Source of the DNA: CAVSKL01 sp963728475 [NCBI: Candidatus Eiseniibacteriota bacterium]
GTDB lineage: Bacteria > Eisenbacteria > RBG-16-71-46 > JABDJR01
Length of the DNA: 64,000 bases
NCBI GenBank assembly: GCA_963728475.1
Contig: CAVSKL010000003.1
Coordinates: 186,001-250,000 of the forward strand
Direction of reading: 5' to 3'
Shown here: positions 44,424 through 54,000 of the stretch, one piece after another
How positions within the stretch are numbered: the stretch's first letter is position 1
How the letters are laid out: every line of letters begins with the position of its first letter
The notes under the pieces: model-generated
Told to the model about the DNA's origin: nothing
Databases searched by the model: none
What the model saw: only the letters and a program-made list of their open reading frames with translations
Translations under genes and position numbers: made by a program

Positions 44424-45014
44424 GTGGAGCGGGTCGAGATGCTCGATGGAAGCAGGAATCCTCTGGAGACGAAGCTTGTGGCTGTTCAGGAAGATAATGT
44501 GAGAAGCGCGTTTGACAAGTATAGGGAGAAGTACGAGCTCCAGGCCCCCAATCTCGCGACAATGCGTAATGAAGATGAGCTTCGCCAGATTACCGAGGAC
44601 GAAGGACTGCTTGTCTTGGGACCAGGGCCCGCGAATGGCGTAGTTTCGGGGCCATTGCCGCGGTCCCGAGGGGACCAGGAGGATTCAAAATACCTCTGGG
44701 TGGTAGGGCAGGACGCCGTTCCGCACTCGCTTGAGCACGGCGAAAACAGAGCTACCTTGTCTCGCCGCTCCCTCTCGCACACGAATCTCACGGGCGGCGC
44801 GCCTGCGTACGCTGGCGGTGAAATGTGGTTCGCGGACGAAGAAACCGTGGTCCTTAACGGGGGATCTGGAAGGTATACACCGCGGTCCGAGATTGAACTA
44901 CGTGACGTTGGGCGCGCGTTTACGGACTCCGGCTATCGGGTTGGGATCATGGGATACGATGCCGAGGCCGGGGGATTCTCTCGATTCGTGCGCGGGGAGC
45001 CAGAATGGCTGTAG
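44424..45014 (+). CDS. uncharacterised protein paired with ImmA/IrrE-like peptidase
   Basis: 196 aa by the GTG at 44424; ATG 44439 is an alternative. The frame is open and protein-like further upstream (VKYGGRGYTRSVERVEM), and a good GAAGGAG site lies at 44373-44379, but no standard start follows it in this frame; a GTG at 44384 is out of frame. A missed frameshift or an unusual start is possible. The C-terminal half has LSHTNLTGGAPAYAGGEMWF and VLNGGSGRYTPRSE. I do not recognise the family. It overlaps the next gene by 10 bp. A toxin or effector controlled by the neighbour is a guess. Confidence 0.65.
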   Translation: MERVEMLDGSRNPLETKLVAVQEDNVRSAFDKYREKYELQAPNLATMRNEDELRQITEDEGLLVLGPGPANGVVSGPLPRSRGDQEDSKYLWVVGQDAVPHSLEHGENRATLSRRSLSHTNLTGGAPAYAGGEMWFADEETVVLNGGSGRYTPRSEIELRDVGRAFTDSGYRVGIMGYDAEAGGFSRFVRGEPEWL

Positions 45015-46447
45015 AACTGGGTAAGGAGACGCTGGATCGGCTCTTTGGTTTGGAGAGTCGTGGAAGCGACATCGAGGCACGGGCCCGTACCTCCCGCCAA
45101 CAGTTCGTGCGCAGTCAGGACCATCTCGCCTTCGCCACCCCGAGTGCGACCGGTCTTCGCCTAAGTGCCTTTCAAGCGCTGCAGTCGTTTGGCGTTGAAG
45201 TGCTTCTCGATGTTTTCGAGCATGGCACCGCTGTCCTTATAACGAGTCCAGAGGAGCCTGCTCAGACGCTGCGCGAGCAACGTGAGCGATTGGGGCTAGC
45301 GGTGGGAGACCTCGCTACTCGCCTGCAACTCAGGCCGGAAGACATCCGTGATGCTGAAGACCCCGCGACACGCACCGGCTTTCCCGTTCTCATCAGCCTC
45401 GCGCAGGCGCTTGCGTTGGACGAACTCAGATTGGGTTTTCAAGAGGGTGCGGGGGGCGACCCCGACTTGGCAGTTAGATTGCGGGAAGTCGCGGGACGAC
45501 GTGCAGGCCTGAGACCGGCCACCGTTCTCGCACTTGATGAAGCAGCCTGGGTCACTGCAACTCAGGCGCGCCTTACCCGCTGGCTTCATTCTCTCAGTGA
45601 CTACTGGAGTCACTTCACCCCAAGTAGCCAATATGGTCAGAGAGATTATCCGGCTTGGCAACACGGGTACTTTCTGGCTCATAAGACGCGAGAGATACTG
45701 GGCCTTGGCGACGAGCCAATCCCAAGCATGCGAGATTTGATCGAGAAGGTCATGGCCGTTCCGCTCATTCAAATGCAACTTCCGCGAGGAATTGGAGGAG
45801 CAACCATCTCAATAGGTGGCGAACGTGGAATTGTGGGTAACACGATTGGAGCGAACGAGAATCCATGTGTTCGACGGGCTACTCTAGCGCACGAGCTCGG
45901 GCACTTGCTGTGGGATCCAGACGATAAGCTCCGCCGTTTAGTGGTTGATGACGACACAGAGCTTGAAAGTCTGCATGCACGGGCTCTTGAACCGAGCTCG
46001 CTCAGGGACATCGAATTCGATCCCGTGGAAGCACGAGCCAATGCGTTTGCCATCGCATTCCTGGCACCTCAAAAGGCGGCTTTGGGCGTTTTTGAGAAAG
46101 CGAGTTCACCATCAGATGGACTTCTGGGCGTGATGAATGAATTCGGCATTAGTCAAACAGCTGCCAAGTACCATCTGTGGAATGCGTTGGATCGACGTAT
46201 CGACTTGGCAATACTGGATTCGCGAGTGTCGGCAGATACGGAAAAGTGGAGAGCGACAGAAGAATCGACGCTCGACTTTTTCAGACCTGTGTCGGTTCCG
46301 ATGTCGCGACGGGGTAGATTCGCTTACCACACAGTCATTGCCGACATTGAGGGAATCATCTCCACAGCGTCTGCCGCGGTGTACTTGGGGTGTACCCTGG
46401 ATGACTATCAGGCACATCGAGAGGACATCAAAGGACTCTACGCCTAG
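45005..46447 (+). CDS. XRE-family HTH / ImmA-IrrE metallopeptidase fusion
   Basis: 480 aa. Around residues 85-140, AQTLREQRERLGLAVGDLAT and the following DIRDAED resemble an XRE-type HTH. Near residue 297, the zinc motif RATLAHELGHLLW (HExxH) marks the ImmA/IrrE peptidase, with FDPVEARANAFAIAFLAP supplying the downstream Glu typical of this fold. Such proteins cleave repressors or antitoxins upon stress. It follows an unknown gene with a 10-bp overlap, forming a two-gene cassette oriented opposite to the flanking phage operons. Confidence 0.88.
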   Translation: MAVELGKETLDRLFGLESRGSDIEARARTSRQQFVRSQDHLAFATPSATGLRLSAFQALQSFGVEVLLDVFEHGTAVLITSPEEPAQTLREQRERLGLAVGDLATRLQLRPEDIRDAEDPATRTGFPVLISLAQALALDELRLGFQEGAGGDPDLAVRLREVAGRRAGLRPATVLALDEAAWVTATQARLTRWLHSLSDYWSHFTPSSQYGQRDYPAWQHGYFLAHKTREILGLGDEPIPSMRDLIEKVMAVPLIQMQLPRGIGGATISIGGERGIVGNTIGANENPCVRRATLAHELGHLLWDPDDKLRRLVVDDDTELESLHARALEPSSLRDIEFDPVEARANAFAIAFLAPQKAALGVFEKASSPSDGLLGVMNEFGISQTAAKYHLWNALDRRIDLAILDSRVSADTEKWRATEESTLDFFRPVSVPMSRRGRFAYHTVIADIEGIISTASAAVYLGCTLDDYQAHREDIKGLYA

Positions 46448-46494
46448 GTTCGAGATGGCCGAATCTGAATCAAGGACTTTGTGGGTCGATCTGG

Positions 46495-48948
46495 CTAGGC
46501 TCTATCGAACTCCCACTCGATCTCCCGGATAGCCACGTGCGTGTGTGACGCTCCCCACGTCCGGACCTTCACCCGCAGATGGTTGTTCAGCCGGCCGAGC
46601 CCCGACTCGGCGATCTCGTCCGCCTCGAGGTAGGTCCACGACGTGCCCGTCAGCCCCGTCTCCGTGTGGACGAGCGTACCGAGCTCCCCGTAGACCAGCA
46701 CGTCGTACTCGGTTCCTGGCTCCGCCGCCGTCGTCTTCCCCGAGTCCGCATAGCTCCACGTCCCGAGGCGGTTCCGGTGGGACCAGGACACCGTGAGCTC
46801 CCCCGTGATCGACGCCGGGTAGCTCTGCCCGTTGAACCGAACGTCGGTCGGGCAGTAGACCTTCTCGGAGCGGGCCGGCGTTGTCGCGACCACAAGAGAG
46901 TCATGGCAGGAGGCGAACGGGTAGTCGCCCTTGTTGTTGTATGGCTGGAAGCGCAGGTCGTTGTTGACGGTGTTGATGGGTGGCACGGGACCGCGGATGT
47001 TCACGATCTCACTGCCGTACGAGATGAACCAGACCCGCGCGCCAGCCGGGAACGCAGTCGGCGCCGTGTCGAGGCAGCCCCGCGCGAGGACCTGAAGCGT
47101 GAGGTTCCCGCCCCCCTGAACGACGGTCTGGAACGCGATGAACTCCTCGACGCCGGCGTTCTCGAGCCAGGCGACGTTCACGCCCTGAGAGAAGTCGGGG
47201 CCGCTCACCGACTCGACGCGATCGCTGTCGGGCCCCGAGGTGACCACGATCTCGCTGGTCGTCTCGTCGATCGAGGCAGCGAGGGTCCCTGAGGGGGTAA
47301 AGAACGGGACCACGCTCGGCACGAACCAGCCTCCCGCGCCGTTGTCGACATAGACCTTGCAGCCCATGGAGAGCCCGACCGCCCCACGCGCGGCCATCGC
47401 CACGGCCTGCTGGACGTCAGCTCCCTGGAACCCGTAGTCCTTCACCGCCTCGTAGGGGGCGGCGAGGGCACCCTGGTCCGTGAGGGCGGGGACGTCGCCG
47501 GCGGGGTCGGTCCAGCCCGTCGAGGGCGGAGGCGTGTAGGCTGTCCAGTCGATGGCGAAGACGTCCTCCATGGCTTCGATCTCGATCTTTCCCGAATCGA
47601 GCCGGCCGGTCCCGACCCGGACCACGCGGGCGACCATTCCCGTGATCCCGAGCGGAGGCCAGACGAGCTTGAACACGGTTCCGGGCCGGAACGACCAAGC
47701 TGAACGGTCGGCCTCGATCGTGATCGTGGCCAGCGGGTACGCGAGCGCGACGAGCGCCCGGGCTGCGGCTTGCTGCGCCGCCGTCGCGTTCGAGAACCCG
47801 CGCAGCGTGAGGTCCTGGAGCGAGACCTCGCCGCCCTGCACCTCGATCGACGCCAGGTCCTGCGCCTGGGCCGTCCTCTCGGTGAACCCATCCGCGCGGT
47901 CGACATAGGCGATGCGCACGGAGTTCTTGAGCTCACCCCACGACGGACGCCCGGAGGACTTCACCGTGCAGGAATCTGAGTCGAGGACGGGGATCGTCCC
48001 CGGGTCGTAATCGAACCGGACGAGCCGGATGGTGAGGAGCCCGGTCGAAGGCTCGACGTAAATGATCCCGTCGATGTGCCGGAGGATCTCGAGCACCAGG
48101 TCCTTCGCGGAGGTGGTTCGGTCCTGGAGCATGGAGAGCCCGAGAGCCTCGGTGGCCAGGGTCTGCCCCACGGAGCGGAACGCGTCGAGGTCGAGGAACC
48201 CCTGCGGCAGCCCGAGGCCGTTCTCGGCAGGCGCAGAGACGAGGAGGTCATAGATCATGCACGCCGGGTTCGCGTCCCCGGCGATGTTGTGGGCGCCGCC
48301 CGTCAGGCTCAGGCCGTTCGGGCACCGACGGACCACAGCCGAGACGGCCTTGATGTAGGGGCTCGTTCCCAGGTAGACGTGTCGGAAGACGGCGTAGCAG
48401 ACACGCCGCCAGGCCGGAAGATCCTCCCCGATCTTGGCCTCGAGGTAGTCGTCCGGCTGCTGGACCGGCGTTCCGCGGTAGACATAGACGTCCCCGACCA
48501 CGCCGCCGTCCGAGTCATCGCCGCCGAAGAGCTTGGGTTCGTCGATGTGGACCTCGGTGCGATCAGTCTGAACGTTGTAGCTGGCGTTCTCCGGGATCCG
48601 GTCGTCGAACCGGATCTCGATCACCTCGTCGATCTCGCCGCTGCAGAGGACGAGCTGGATGCCGAGCGAGTAGCGGTAGCCAGTCGTGACGTCGGTCGAG
48701 GAGAACAGGCCCGTCTTCACCCGTTCCTTGATCGCCTGCACCTCGAGGTCGCCGTACCAGGTGACCATCGGGCCGGCGACCTTGCAGGTCCCCCAGACGA
48801 TCGGGATCGGCCGGCCCTCGCCGATGGTGGGAAACTGGAAGTCACCGAGAGCTGAGGGCGTCGGGGCGTCGAACTTGGGCTTCGGCCGCAGGACCTCGTA
48901 GAGGAGAGTGCCCACGACGTAGATGAGGACCGTGACCCACCAGGCCAT
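46495..48948 (-). CDS. phage tail-tip/host-specificity protein
   Basis: 817 aa from the ATG at 48948. One N-terminal hydrophobic helix (VTVLIYVVGTLLYEVL) is followed by PIPIVWGTCKVAGPMVTWYG, and then a long domain with DLVLEILRHIDGIIYVEPST and VRIAYVDRADGFTERTAQAQ, resembling the Phage-tail_3/gpJ-type and GTA tail hub proteins. The C-terminal 250 residues are beta-rich, perhaps Ig-like (ELTVSWSHRNRLGTWSYAD). It is likely the receptor-contacting tip of the tail. It is the last gene of the tail-tip operon. Confidence 0.85.
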   Translation of the reverse strand: MAWWVTVLIYVVGTLLYEVLRPKPKFDAPTPSALGDFQFPTIGEGRPIPIVWGTCKVAGPMVTWYGDLEVQAIKERVKTGLFSSTDVTTGYRYSLGIQLVLCSGEIDEVIEIRFDDRIPENASYNVQTDRTEVHIDEPKLFGGDDSDGGVVGDVYVYRGTPVQQPDDYLEAKIGEDLPAWRRVCYAVFRHVYLGTSPYIKAVSAVVRRCPNGLSLTGGAHNIAGDANPACMIYDLLVSAPAENGLGLPQGFLDLDAFRSVGQTLATEALGLSMLQDRTTSAKDLVLEILRHIDGIIYVEPSTGLLTIRLVRFDYDPGTIPVLDSDSCTVKSSGRPSWGELKNSVRIAYVDRADGFTERTAQAQDLASIEVQGGEVSLQDLTLRGFSNATAAQQAAARALVALAYPLATITIEADRSAWSFRPGTVFKLVWPPLGITGMVARVVRVGTGRLDSGKIEIEAMEDVFAIDWTAYTPPPSTGWTDPAGDVPALTDQGALAAPYEAVKDYGFQGADVQQAVAMAARGAVGLSMGCKVYVDNGAGGWFVPSVVPFFTPSGTLAASIDETTSEIVVTSGPDSDRVESVSGPDFSQGVNVAWLENAGVEEFIAFQTVVQGGGNLTLQVLARGCLDTAPTAFPAGARVWFISYGSEIVNIRGPVPPINTVNNDLRFQPYNNKGDYPFASCHDSLVVATTPARSEKVYCPTDVRFNGQSYPASITGELTVSWSHRNRLGTWSYADSGKTTAAEPGTEYDVLVYGELGTLVHTETGLTGTSWTYLEADEIAESGLGRLNNHLRVKVRTWGASHTHVAIREIEWEFDRA

Positions 48949-49748
48949 CAGTCGATCCTCCCTACGAAGGGGTTCCGACCCGGGAGGCGCGACCAGCCGA
49001 GGTGGTTCACGAGGTTGGCGAACTTGTCGCGGCAGGTGGCCTCGAGATGATCGCAGCCCCAGTAGGCCCAGGCGATATCCAACGAGGCCAGGCCGGGGAG
49101 GGGCGAGATGAGGGTGACCGTGTCGCCGACGTGGTCGGCGATGAACCGTGTCTCGCCGGATTCGCTCTCCAACCGCCCTCCGCGGAACCACTGGTCCGGC
49201 CGCGTGGCGAAGTCGTTCGAGACGACCGTCGCCCCGTCGACCGTGGTCACCGTGATCTGATCACGCGAAGCCGTGGGATTCGCACCGCAGGGCGCCGAGT
49301 AGAGGACATGGTTGCAGGGGGTCTGCATGGCCAGCACCGGCACCGTGCGGGCGAGGAGCGCCATGAGGCTCGCCCCGGTGAGGATCGCCTCGGATTCCTC
49401 GAAGCGGGTCCGAATGACTCTGCCGCTGAAGATTGTCACCGCGAGGCCCTCGTCCCCGCGGTGGGCCCGGTAAACGGTCACCCACACGGGAGTCGACGGG
49501 AGGTCCCCGATGAAGAGCGCCGCGACCGGGTTCGTGCGTGGGAGGGTGAACTCGATCGTCTCGCCCGTGTCCTCCTGTGAGAAGTCGAGCTCGCTCCGCG
49601 CGATGGCCTCTGGCGTGAAGACGCCAGCGGGGAGGGCGATCTCGCGGTCGGCTGAGGTGAACAGCCAGAGGTTGGAGCCTTGTGCAAAGCGGAAACCCTC
49701 CACGGGCTGGCCGGAGTACCGGCTCTTCTCGCGGTCGTCGTAGGTCAT
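48948..49748 (-). CDS. DUF2163/BR0599-family phage tail protein
   Basis: 266 aa. The C-terminal end with AYWGCDHLEATCRDKFANLV and NHLGWSRLPGRNPFVGR matches the Cys-containing signature of the Phage_BR0599/DUF2163 family (GTA hub-type; GCDH and TCxxKF). The N-terminal half with WLFTSADREIALPAG fits as well. These proteins form part of the tail tip/hub in gene transfer agents and siphophages. It shares one base with the start of the next gene. Confidence 0.88.
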   Translation of the reverse strand: MTYDDREKSRYSGQPVEGFRFAQGSNLWLFTSADREIALPAGVFTPEAIARSELDFSQEDTGETIEFTLPRTNPVAALFIGDLPSTPVWVTVYRAHRGDEGLAVTIFSGRVIRTRFEESEAILTGASLMALLARTVPVLAMQTPCNHVLYSAPCGANPTASRDQITVTTVDGATVVSNDFATRPDQWFRGGRLESESGETRFIADHVGDTVTLISPLPGLASLDIAWAYWGCDHLEATCRDKFANLVNHLGWSRLPGRNPFVGRID

Positions 49749-50365
49749 ACCGGCGCCTCGAGGGGGAGCTCGCGGACGCGGATCGTGGCCTCGGCCACGT
49801 TGGCGCTCGGGTAGGAGATCTCGACCAGGTCGTCATCGAGCCGGCAGAGCTTCAGGAACGAGAGGACGGTCTGATCCATCAGGTAGTCGCGGACCGCAAC
49901 GGGGTCGAGCGTGAGAGTCTCGGAAAGGTAGTCGGCGGGGTCGGTCGCGTCGGCGATCCGGTAGTAATCCATGGGGCCGCCGCCCTCGGTCCACAGGGCG
50001 AGGTGCCGCCGGGCGCCGGTTGTCCCCCACATCTGTTGGCGGTAGCGGACCCACCGGATGGTGACGATCGACTGGTCCTGGAGGACGTCCTCCGCGAGCG
50101 ACAGGTCCCACTGGAAGCTCGGGAGCCAGAACGGCACCGCGCGGCCGACCCGGGCGTCGAGGAACGCGCGCATGGCGGCGATCTCGGCCCGGCCGATGGC
50201 GGTCCAGGTGAACGGCCTGGACGGCGCCGGCGCCGGAGCCTGCTCGTCGGCCACGCGCTTCCCGGTCCTGGAGTCGAGGAGCACGAACTTCCGCCGGAGC
50301 TGCTCCTGGAACGGCCCCAGGCGGTTGTAGTTGAGGGCGAGGACGTCGTAGCCCAGGTAGGTCAT
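49745..50365 (-). CDS. phage tail protein (distal tail / DUF2460-like)
   Basis: 206 aa. The segment VADEQAPAPAPSRPFTWTAI and IAAMRAFLDARVGRAVPFWLPSF is common in a distal-tail-like family that precedes DUF2163 genes in GTA-like tails. Overlaps both neighbours by four bases. A tail-tip assembly role is inferred from position and resemblance. Confidence 0.7.
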   Translation of the reverse strand: MTYLGYDVLALNYNRLGPFQEQLRRKFVLLDSRTGKRVADEQAPAPAPSRPFTWTAIGRAEIAAMRAFLDARVGRAVPFWLPSFQWDLSLAEDVLQDQSIVTIRWVRYRQQMWGTTGARRHLALWTEGGGPMDYYRIADATDPADYLSETLTLDPVAVRDYLMDQTVLSFLKLCRLDDDLVEISYPSANVAEATIRVRELPLEAPV

Positions 50366-50622
50366 AGGAGGCGCGCCTCCAGGAACGCGGCCAGGACCCC
50401 GCCCAGGACCCAGGGCACGACGTCGAGCGGGGCGGGGCGCCAGGCGCCGTTCGTGAGCCGCCCCGAGACGAGCTCCCAGGCCACCCCCAGGCAGGCGGCG
50501 AGGGGGATGGCCAACAAGGCGTCCCCGGCCCGGTGGGCGGCCACGAGCCCCAGGAGCGCCCCCCAGGCGAGGTGGGCGGAGAACGACTCGCGCTTGTGCA
50601 GGAAGTACTGGAGCACGCTCAT
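50362..50622 (-). CDS. small membrane protein in tail operon
   Basis: 86 aa with two or three hydrophobic segments (AHLAWGALLGLVAAHRAG, LLAIPLAACLGVAWEL and VVPWVLGGVLAAFL). Located between the tail-tip genes and a small ORF upstream, overlapping both. It might be a holin-type or superinfection-related protein. No family recognised. Confidence 0.65.
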   Translation of the reverse strand: MSVLQYFLHKRESFSAHLAWGALLGLVAAHRAGDALLAIPLAACLGVAWELVSGRLTNGAWRPAPLDVVPWVLGGVLAAFLEARLL

Positions 50623-50771
50623 GGCCGGAACCCGTCGATGTTGAACACGAGCGCGGTGGAGGCGATCGCCAGCGACTCCCAGGTAATGGCTTCTTCAGGC
50701 GACAGCCGGCCGACGACGAGGGGCAGCACCGAGGAGGCCGAGGTTAGATGGATCTCCAGGAGTCCCCGCAT
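50619..50771 (-). CDS. 50-aa ORF at the head of the tail-tip operon
   Basis: A reading frame from the ATG at 50771 to the TGA at 50619 overlaps the next start (ATGA). The product starts MRGLLEIHLTSASSVLP and ends STALVFNIDGFRP. The tight overlap suggests it is real, although no ribosome site is obvious. It may be the last bit of the region where further tail genes were lost. Confidence 0.45.
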   Translation of the reverse strand: MRGLLEIHLTSASSVLPLVVGRLSPEEAITWESLAIASTALVFNIDGFRP

Positions 50772-51079
50772 GTTCTAGGTCAGAGAGGCAGGATGTTCCC
50801 TCAAGTTCACAACTGAGCACAAAGGGAAGAAGATACAGAAGATGATGTTAGTAGCATATATGTACGCTTGAAATAGAATATTCCACTTGACTCATGACCG
50901 AGAACACGTCAACCGTCTGAGAGTATCAAGCGTCAGGCCTTTCCCCCGCCTGAGCATCCTAAGCTCTCAGCACCTGAGCAACCTTCTTCCCCTCTCGGCA
51001 ATGAGGGACTGGAACGGAAGCCCACATCGCCGAATTGAGCGAGGGCTAGTGACCAAGAGAGCCAGGCAAGGAGGCCAAG
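50772..51079. other. AT-rich intergenic region
   Basis: About 308 bp. Positions 50820-50900 are clearly richer in A and T than the phage genes and may hold a promoter for the rightward secreted block. AAGGAGG at about 51069-51075 is the ribosome site for the gene at 51080. No RNA gene or repeat seen. Confidence 0.4.
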
Positions 51080-54000
51080 ATGACGCGGCACATTCTCATG
51101 ATCGTTCTCGCGACGCTGGCCCTAGTGACCCCAAGGAGGGTGGTGAGTGAAGAAGAGGTGACCGAGCCAGGTCAATGGGTCACTCCGTTTCTTATCGAAA
51201 CAAAACCATCTCCGGACCCTGGCCCGCAAACAATTATCTATGACGGAAGCACGATAGAGTCTCGGCTGATGCTGACGATGGACTCCCCGGACATCACCAT
51301 AACCCCGCTTTCGAACACCGCACAGTCCGAGAATTCAGTGTTCGTCGATCCGATGAATCCTCTTCGATTGATCAACTCCAATAATTCAGAACTTTGGCCC
51401 CTCCCATCGCCGCGAGTAATTTACGGTGCTGACTACTGGGTCTCGAACGACGGCGGTCAGACGTGGACGGGCAGTGTCCAGGGGGCGGGAGGGCCCAACG
51501 GGGGAGATCCCGCCACGGCGATCAACTCCGACGGACGAATGTTCGTCAACTTCATCAATACTGCAAACGGAGGTCAGAGCATAGCCTACTCCGACAACGA
51601 CGGGGCCAGCTGGAGCACGATCCAGATCGCCGCAGGGATTCAATACCCATACTACATTCTCGACAAGAACCACATGTGGGTGGATAACGGACCGGCTAGC
51701 CCGCACAACGGGAACCTGTACGTGGCATGGACCAATTTTCTAGGTGCGACGCCGCGTCAAGTCGAACTAAGCCGCTCGATCAACGGAGGGCTGAGTTGGT
51801 CGACGCCGGTGAATCTCAGCAGTGCTATCCAGGCGGGAACTGCGAACCATGGTGTAAACATACAGACCGGTGCCAATGGCGAGGTTTACGTTGCCTGGTC
51901 AGTCTACGATTCTGGTTACGTTAGCGAAGATGCCATAGGGTTTACGCGCTCCACCGATGGAGGTGTGACCTGGTCTCCGGCACGTCGCATCATCACGGGG
52001 ATTCGTGGCCATCGAGGAATTCCCCTCGGTGGCGGCAAGACCATGCGCCACAACTCGTTCCCATCGGTGAGCGTGAACCAACAAACGGGGGAGATCTTCG
52101 TCGTGTGGACGAACATCGGGATTCCCGGCATCAACACCGGCGACCCCGACGTTTACATGATCAGATCGGCGGACGGCGGGGACAGCTGGGGCAGCCCTCA
52201 GCGGGTGAACCAGGACACGGTTGGAAACGGTAAGGACCAGTGGTTCCCGTGGATCTCGTGTGATCCGAGTACGGGTCTGCTGGCCTGCATTTTCTACGAC
52301 TCGCGCGAGTTTCCAGGTAACGACATGGCGGAGACGTGGGTCGCCCTGTCTCTGGACAACGGAGACACCTGGGAAGATTTCCGGGTCAGCGACGTGGCTT
52401 GGTCCGGCGATGCTTACGTCGGCGACTATGCCGGGGACTACATTGCCATCGCTTCGCGCGATAATCAGGTGTACCCTATCTGGTCCGATAACCGGTCCGG
52501 GAACATGCTGGCGTACATCTCGCCATTCACCGTGTCGACCGTCGTCGAATACCCGGGAGATGGGAGGTACGAGACACTGCAGGCGGCTATCGACGACGTC
52601 GTCCCTGGAACCACGATTGAGGTGGATGGGTCTCAAGTGACCGAGTTGCATCCCGAGCCAGCCATCCGGATGAAGCGGGGTGTGCTCGTTCAGGCCAAGC
52701 CAGGGGAACCCGCGCCGGTCATCAACGCCCAGGGCGCGGCTTCGGGGGTCGTTTTCCCTTCGGACAGCGATGCTCGCACCGAGATCTCGGGGTTCCTCGT
52801 CGAGAACTTCTCGACCAACGGGATTGCGGTGGAGACGGACCCCATTGACGGGGCAACGACGGCCACCATCACGGCATGCACCATCCTCGGAGGGAACGTG
52901 GGGGTGTACGCCGAAGAGACGAACCTGGTGGTTCGCGACTGCGTGATCCGTGACCAGGGCGGAGTGTTCCCGCCCGTGGGCATCTACGTGGAGGACTACT
53001 GGTTCACGACCCCGTCGGGAGTGACCTCGGAGATCTCGGGCAACGTGATCGTTTCCTCTTCCACGGAGGGGCGTGGGATCCACATATCCGCTCCCGGGCG
53101 CCTGTTCACGATCACCGGGAACACGGTCGACGGCTGGGGGAAGGGGGTGGACCTCTACGACCTTCCGAACGGGGAGACGACGGTCGTGATGCGGAACATC
53201 GCCGTGAACGGGTCCGAGGCTGGATTCTCGAGGCAGTATGACACGGTTGATCTGCAGCACAACGTTGCGTGGGGGAACGGCGACAACAGCGTGAGGGACA
53301 ACTTCGAGGGGTTCAGCAATCCCCTGGCAGGTGGGTTGAACCTGATGGTGGACCCCCTGCTGTGCGAGAAGCCCAACCAGTCCGTGGAGCCCTGGGCGCT
53401 GCGGATCGACTCGCCGGCCATGGACCCGGTGGTCGGGCAGATCGGGGCCCGGGGGATTGAGTGCGCCTGGGGGGACCTGGTGGCCAGCACGACCGTGCCG
53501 GCAACAAGCGTGACCGTGCTTGAGGACCTGACCGTACCGGCCGGGCTTAGCCTGACCCTGCTCCCCGGGGCTACCTTCTCCTTTGACGCGGCCGACGAGT
53601 CTGGGGGAGGGAGCTACATCGGCACCAACGAACTGATCGTGGCGGGGAGCCTCCAGGCCGGGGACCCAGCGGGGGCCCCGGTCATCTTCACGTCCGCGTC
53701 GGCGGCTCCCAGCCCATCGGATTGGGCCATGATCGAGATCCTGGGAGCTGCGACGGTCCAGATGGAGAACGCGGTCGTCGAGTACGCGGACATCGGGGTT
53801 CATTACACCGCTGACGACCCGTTGAACCGCTTTGAGGGGGTGACGTTCCGGAACAACGGCCTCGACGATGTCCGGGTGGACGCGCACATCGACGGGCCGG
53901 ACGGTCCGGCCGGGACATTCGAGAACTGCACCTTCGAGGCCGCTGCAACCGGGGGCGTGGCCTACGCAGTGAGGGTCCACTGGGACGCCGAGGACCTCGT

